DNA of 64,000 bases, taken from assembly GCA_024364735.1 (NCBI GenBank), contig JAGFNQ010004746.1:231533-295532 (forward strand), written 5' to 3'. The notes under the pieces were generated by a model, which did no database searches, was not told the DNA's origin, and saw only the letters and a list, made by a program, of their open reading frames with translations. Position 1 is the first letter of the stretch; each line of letters opens with the position of its first letter. The stretch comes from Boesenbergia rotunda (taxonomy: Eukaryota; Streptophyta; Magnoliopsida; Zingiberales; Zingiberaceae). This document shows positions 60,420 through 64,000 of the stretch, piece by piece. The position numbers and the translations under genes were made by a program.

Positions 60420-63400
60420 TCGCTAAAGTTGTTGGATAGCTCCATTGAAGTCCTGCTTGAGTTGCCTTAGCACTTGTCCAGCCAAAATATCGCCAAACTC
60501 CTCAGATTGGAGGAATTTGGCCTTGAATGTCGTCTTTGCCTTTGACTGTTGGGACTTCTCGCCAGCTTTGTAATTTTCCAATTCTTCAAGGGCTCGGACC
60601 TGATCAGTCTTCAACCTAGCCGCTTCAGATGATACTTGATCTCGAGTTGCCAGCTCCTCCTCAAGCTGCTCTTCAGTGGTTGAGAGGCGTGACATAGCGT
60701 GGTCGAGGCTCTCCTGTAGGTCAGATACATAAGCAATAGTAGTGTGTATCTATATTTCCTTTGTAGCCAGCTGGTCCGCCTACTCTTTAATTCGACCATT
60801 AAATGCCTCGGTCGATGACTCCAAGAGGTGGTCGTCTTCTAACAACATTGTCTCCCGAGATTGGAGTCGTCCCCTCTCTTGAGTCAGTTGACTCACTTCT
60901 ACTGAGAGAGTTGTCGCTCTCTCTAACAGAAGACATTCCTAATGTCAGGAACTATGCAGAGATGACTCAAAGGCCAGGAGGGTGTCCAAGCAGTGGTCCA
61001 ATTTGACTCGTAGGTCTCTGCTAACGCCCACTTGCATCTGGCCTTCCTGACGAGCTCGATAAATTTACGATCTAGTTCCACCACTTGCTGACGCAAGGCT
61101 TCCATTTCCTGCTTAGGAAGCATCCGACGGCCCAAAAGAATGCACTCAGAAGTAGCCTGATATAAGAAATAAACAGTAAGGGTCAGATAAGAGAATAAAG
61201 ATAATAAGAACAAATAAAGGGAATTTTACCTTCAAAAGTGACTTATATATGTTGGCAATCACCCCAGCCGAAGTCATCCCTCTGAGGGAAGCGAGGTGTT
61301 CTTCGGTCCGTTCCCTCATGAACCCTTGGCTCCTTAGAGAAGGTATGCCAAAAGTAGCTCTGGAGTGGAAGGGGACGAGAGGGAGGAGATGCGGCACTGA
61401 GAAGGGTATGACAGAGGGGCCTAGAGCACCGTCGTCGGTGCTGGAGGATACGTCCTCGGAAGGGTGACCCTCCTGTGACCGCTCCTTAAACTGCACGTGT
61501 TGGGGTCCCAATACGGCTGCCTTCTCAACCACCTGTACCTTCCGGCGCAGACGGACACTCATGAATTCTGGCTTCTTCGACCTCACCCTCTTGCCTTTGG
61601 GACTGCCATGGGAATTGAGAACTCTGGGCGAGAGAGGAAGAGAGCGGACTGATAAGTACCATTTTTGTTGATTATTTTAGATGTTAAAATCCATGTTTGA
61701 CTTATATTTTTATTGCTTAATTGTGAAATTGCCCTAGGTTTTAGAACTTACCTTTATTTTGGACTTAATTACAAATTTGCATTAAATTGGATTATTTGGC
61801 CACTAAATTCTTGATCTATTTTTGTAGGCATCAAAAGTTCAAGGACTTAGGGCATATTGGGTCAAACTCGAGTCGGAAGTGACCCGGATCGAATTATCAA
61901 GCCTATGATTAATCCGGGCCGTCCGATTCAAGAGCGGCTAGATCTGAGCCATCCGGGACGATCTGAAGCAATCCGAGCTAGGGTTAGGGTTGATCAAGCA
62001 CTATGATCAAGATCTGAAGGTTTCAATCCAATCAGAGCTAAATCAACCGTTGGATCAAGCTTGGAGGGCTCTAGAGCGTCCAATCACAGATAGAGTTGAT
62101 CTGGACCATCCGTTGCACATTTGGAGGATCCGAGCTACCACAAAGCAGATCCTGACCCCAGATCATCATCATCAAAGTTTGGCTCCAATCAGAGCAAGAT
62201 CTGCCGTTGGATCTCCTCCGATCAATCTGGACCGTCCGTTGATAACTATTTAATCAAAAATTTTGCCCGCAGCCCAGCTCGTCGCGTCTTCGCCAAGTCC
62301 TCGCCGCAGCATCATTGTTCTTCGTTTTTCTTCGTCTCTTCAGAAATCTCTTCGTTTAGGAGGCGTAACCACCTCGATTCGAGCTCATCCTTGAGTGACA
62401 GCAAGGATTCGGATGGAGGCTTAGCTCAATTTCGTTTATTAGCTGATTTCTAGTTTCTGCATTTTGTTCTGTTTCTGTAATTCGAATCAGATTGTTTAGT
62501 TTTAGTTTCTAATCGTTTTGCTTAAGTTAGGTTTATTTTCTGCAAGTAAATTAGCTAGGCATTCTGTTCAGTGATCAATCGAAGGTAATTTCAGTTTATT
62601 TTCAGGTTATTGCTCGCGTATCAGCTGTGCTGAAAAACTGTCTCTGCGTGCCATTCTATTCCTGTTTTTTACAGTTTTTTTGAATCTAGTTTGTGCTTAG
62701 CTTAATTCCCTGCAATTTAAGCTCGCGTTTGGTATGTTAATGCATTAGAGTTGAGCTTGATTTCCATTCAATTCTGTTTCTGACTTTTAGCCCAGATCCT
62801 GCGTATCAGTGTTGCAACTGTGTTTCATTTCTATTCCCTGCGTATCAACCTGGTGGCTGCTGGTTCCGCAATTAGTTTTAAATGTAGCATCTATAAACCT
62901 ATCTTTTCTGAATCATACCTGCTCTCAGTTGTTTGTTTGTCTTTTAATTCACTTTGTCGCTGCATTTTGAGCTCAATTTCTGATTTTTTGCATTGCACTT
63001 TTGAGCTGAATCATAGCTGCGTATCATGGTTTGGGATCAGAATGCTTGTTTAGCATCCAGTTGTTTTGACAGTAATTGACTCTGAATTCTGCAATTGATT
63101 AGTTTGTGTCAATTCATTTTCTTTACATCAGTTAATAGGGTTGCAATTAGAATTATTTTCAGCACATAGGTTTTCCTCATTTGTGTGCCAAATTAGATGA
63201 ATTTCTGCACTTTGTATCAATAGAAGCTTTGGCATTGTTTGGTATCAAGTTAGCTACAAATTTTAGGGTGCTTAGGAGTTTGAAATCAGTTCGTGTTGCT
63301 TTAAGTTGTTTCGAAACCTTTCTCATCGGTTTGCTTTTAAATTTGTAGCTAGTTTCAATTGCTTGCCCTGAGTTAATTCAGAGGTAAGTTATTGCATTAG

Positions 63401-63958
63401 TTTAACTGAAAATTCATCACTGCATTCTTACTTGGTTTAGCATTTGTGTGCATGTGAAATCAGAAGTGCTTCTTTGAATTGTTTAAGTGCTAGATTGAGT
63501 TTCACATTAGTTGAGCTTGTCAGTTGTCTAGTTAAGGTGCTTAGTTAAGTTCCGTTTCTTTTCATTGCAATTTCATTTCATAATCGCAATCCAAAACCAA
63601 ATCACATTTGAAACCCAAAAACAATCACGACACCTAAATACAAGTTAGAATCACACAACGTCAACTAGCCCCGAGAAAAATATGACCTGTGGCCCCTATA
63701 TTACATTTTCATACTTTTGATTGTAAAAAGGGTTTCCAGCTTTCATTCATTTATAAATTCTAAATTTGAGGCCCACATTCGTGACAGTCAATTTGGGTTC
63801 GTCACGGACCCCCCCAACAGACGGCTCGACCTCATCCCCGGGCTCTGCAATGGCAGGTGCCACCTTCGGTAACATTTGGAGAGGGGAATAGCGCCCTCCT
63901 CTTCCTCAAGAGCAGAGGGAGAAACCTGGGTTGAACGTGTTCTTCGTTTTTTTTTTGG

Positions 63959-63960
<2 letters not shown>
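60420..63960 (-). CDS. Antisense coiled-coil ORF between Gypsy pol and the 3' LTR, spliced and LTR-split
   Basis: On the strand opposite gag-pol, a protein-like frame can be followed from about 63960 to 63810, then 61640 to about 61230, across an apparent 85-nt GT-AG intron (gtaaaattcc to atatcag, about 61229-61156), then to about 60424. The C-terminal part is rich in coiled-coil heptads (STTEEQLEEELATRDQVSSE). The segment before the intron includes SLRGMTSAGVIANIYK. Antisense ORFs between pol and the 3' LTR are known in Tat-lineage plant Gypsy elements; their role is unclear. A frame change near 60700-60900 and the inserted solo LTR mean this copy is not intact. Confidence 0.6.
61650..63804 (+). 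mobile_element. Solo LTR (2155 bp), TSD CGGAC
   Basis: Flanked by CGGAC at 61645-61649 and 63805-63809. It begins TGATAAGTACC and ends GGGTTCGTCA. Leader-like text with repeated rtctgatcc / ccgttggatc words at 61880-62240 and long T-rich intron-like stretches from 62450 on. It splits the antisense ORF. No internal region is attached. Confidence 0.85.

Positions 63961-64000
<40 letters not shown>
63960..64000. repeat. G homopolymer at the window end
   Basis: A run of about 40 G follows tttttttttggc. A run this long is rare in plant DNA and is typical of a read or assembly artefact at a contig edge or gap. Confidence 0.9.

Overview
The window is nuclear DNA of a flowering plant. Evidence for this is intron-rich genes with GT-AG splicing, a plant class XI myosin, a plant monoterpene synthase, nuclear-integrated plastid rDNA and dense nested LTR retrotransposons. 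The terpene synthase and the LTR families suggest a monocot of the ginger order (Zingiberales, perhaps Zingiberaceae). That placement rests on recollection of similar sequences, not on a search.

Gene-rich left end (1-16200). Four genes are readable. (1) The 5' part of a class XI myosin (minus, 4500 to beyond base 1). (2) A DWNN/zinc-knuckle/RING E3 ubiquitin ligase of the RBBP6/PQT3 type (minus, 10064-5420), whose last exon seems to carry a one-base frameshift. (3) A short PNRC-like protein with a predicted DCP1-binding motif (plus, 11984-12535), transcribed divergently from the ligase and carrying an upstream ORF that overlaps its start. (4) A plant-specific single-pass membrane protein (minus, 16197 to about 14034), broken by one in-frame stop and with a 267-bp tandem duplication in its intron.

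Transition (16200-25700). This holds a GGAATT-rich MITE-like element, a decayed and rearranged plastid insertion (5S, 4.5S, 3' end of 23S, trnA and trnI pieces; 17330-19275), and a Copia gag remnant split by a solo LTR with target-site duplication (TSD) GAAAG. It also has copies of a short fold-back repeat, LTR debris and a long hairpin.

Terpene synthase neighbourhood (24800-38200). An intact seven-exon plastid-type monoterpene synthase gene (TPS-b, 585 aa) lies at 35828-38121. A block upstream of it (34188-34630) has a diverged copy at 24836-25280. Between the two copies sits a truncated minus-strand Gypsy element that contains two solo LTRs, each with a perfect TSD (ATGGG, TGTGC).

Right half (39254-64000). 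This is almost entirely retroelements: a Copia-type element with TSD GAAGA that has gag but no visible pol and carries nested LTRs; a decayed Copia pol split by a solo LTR (TSD AATGT); a 530-bp fold-back element; and a plus-strand Gypsy gag-pol with many stops. Downstream of that pol are an ~86-bp tandem array and a spliced antisense coiled-coil ORF, itself split by a solo LTR (TSD CGGAC). The window ends in a long G homopolymer that looks like an assembly artefact.

No new defence or metabolic system stands out. The most interesting points are the fine structure of the nested insertions, the duplicated TPS flank, the antisense retroelement gene, the overlapping uORF on the decapping-motif gene, and the apparent recent lesions in two housekeeping-type genes.
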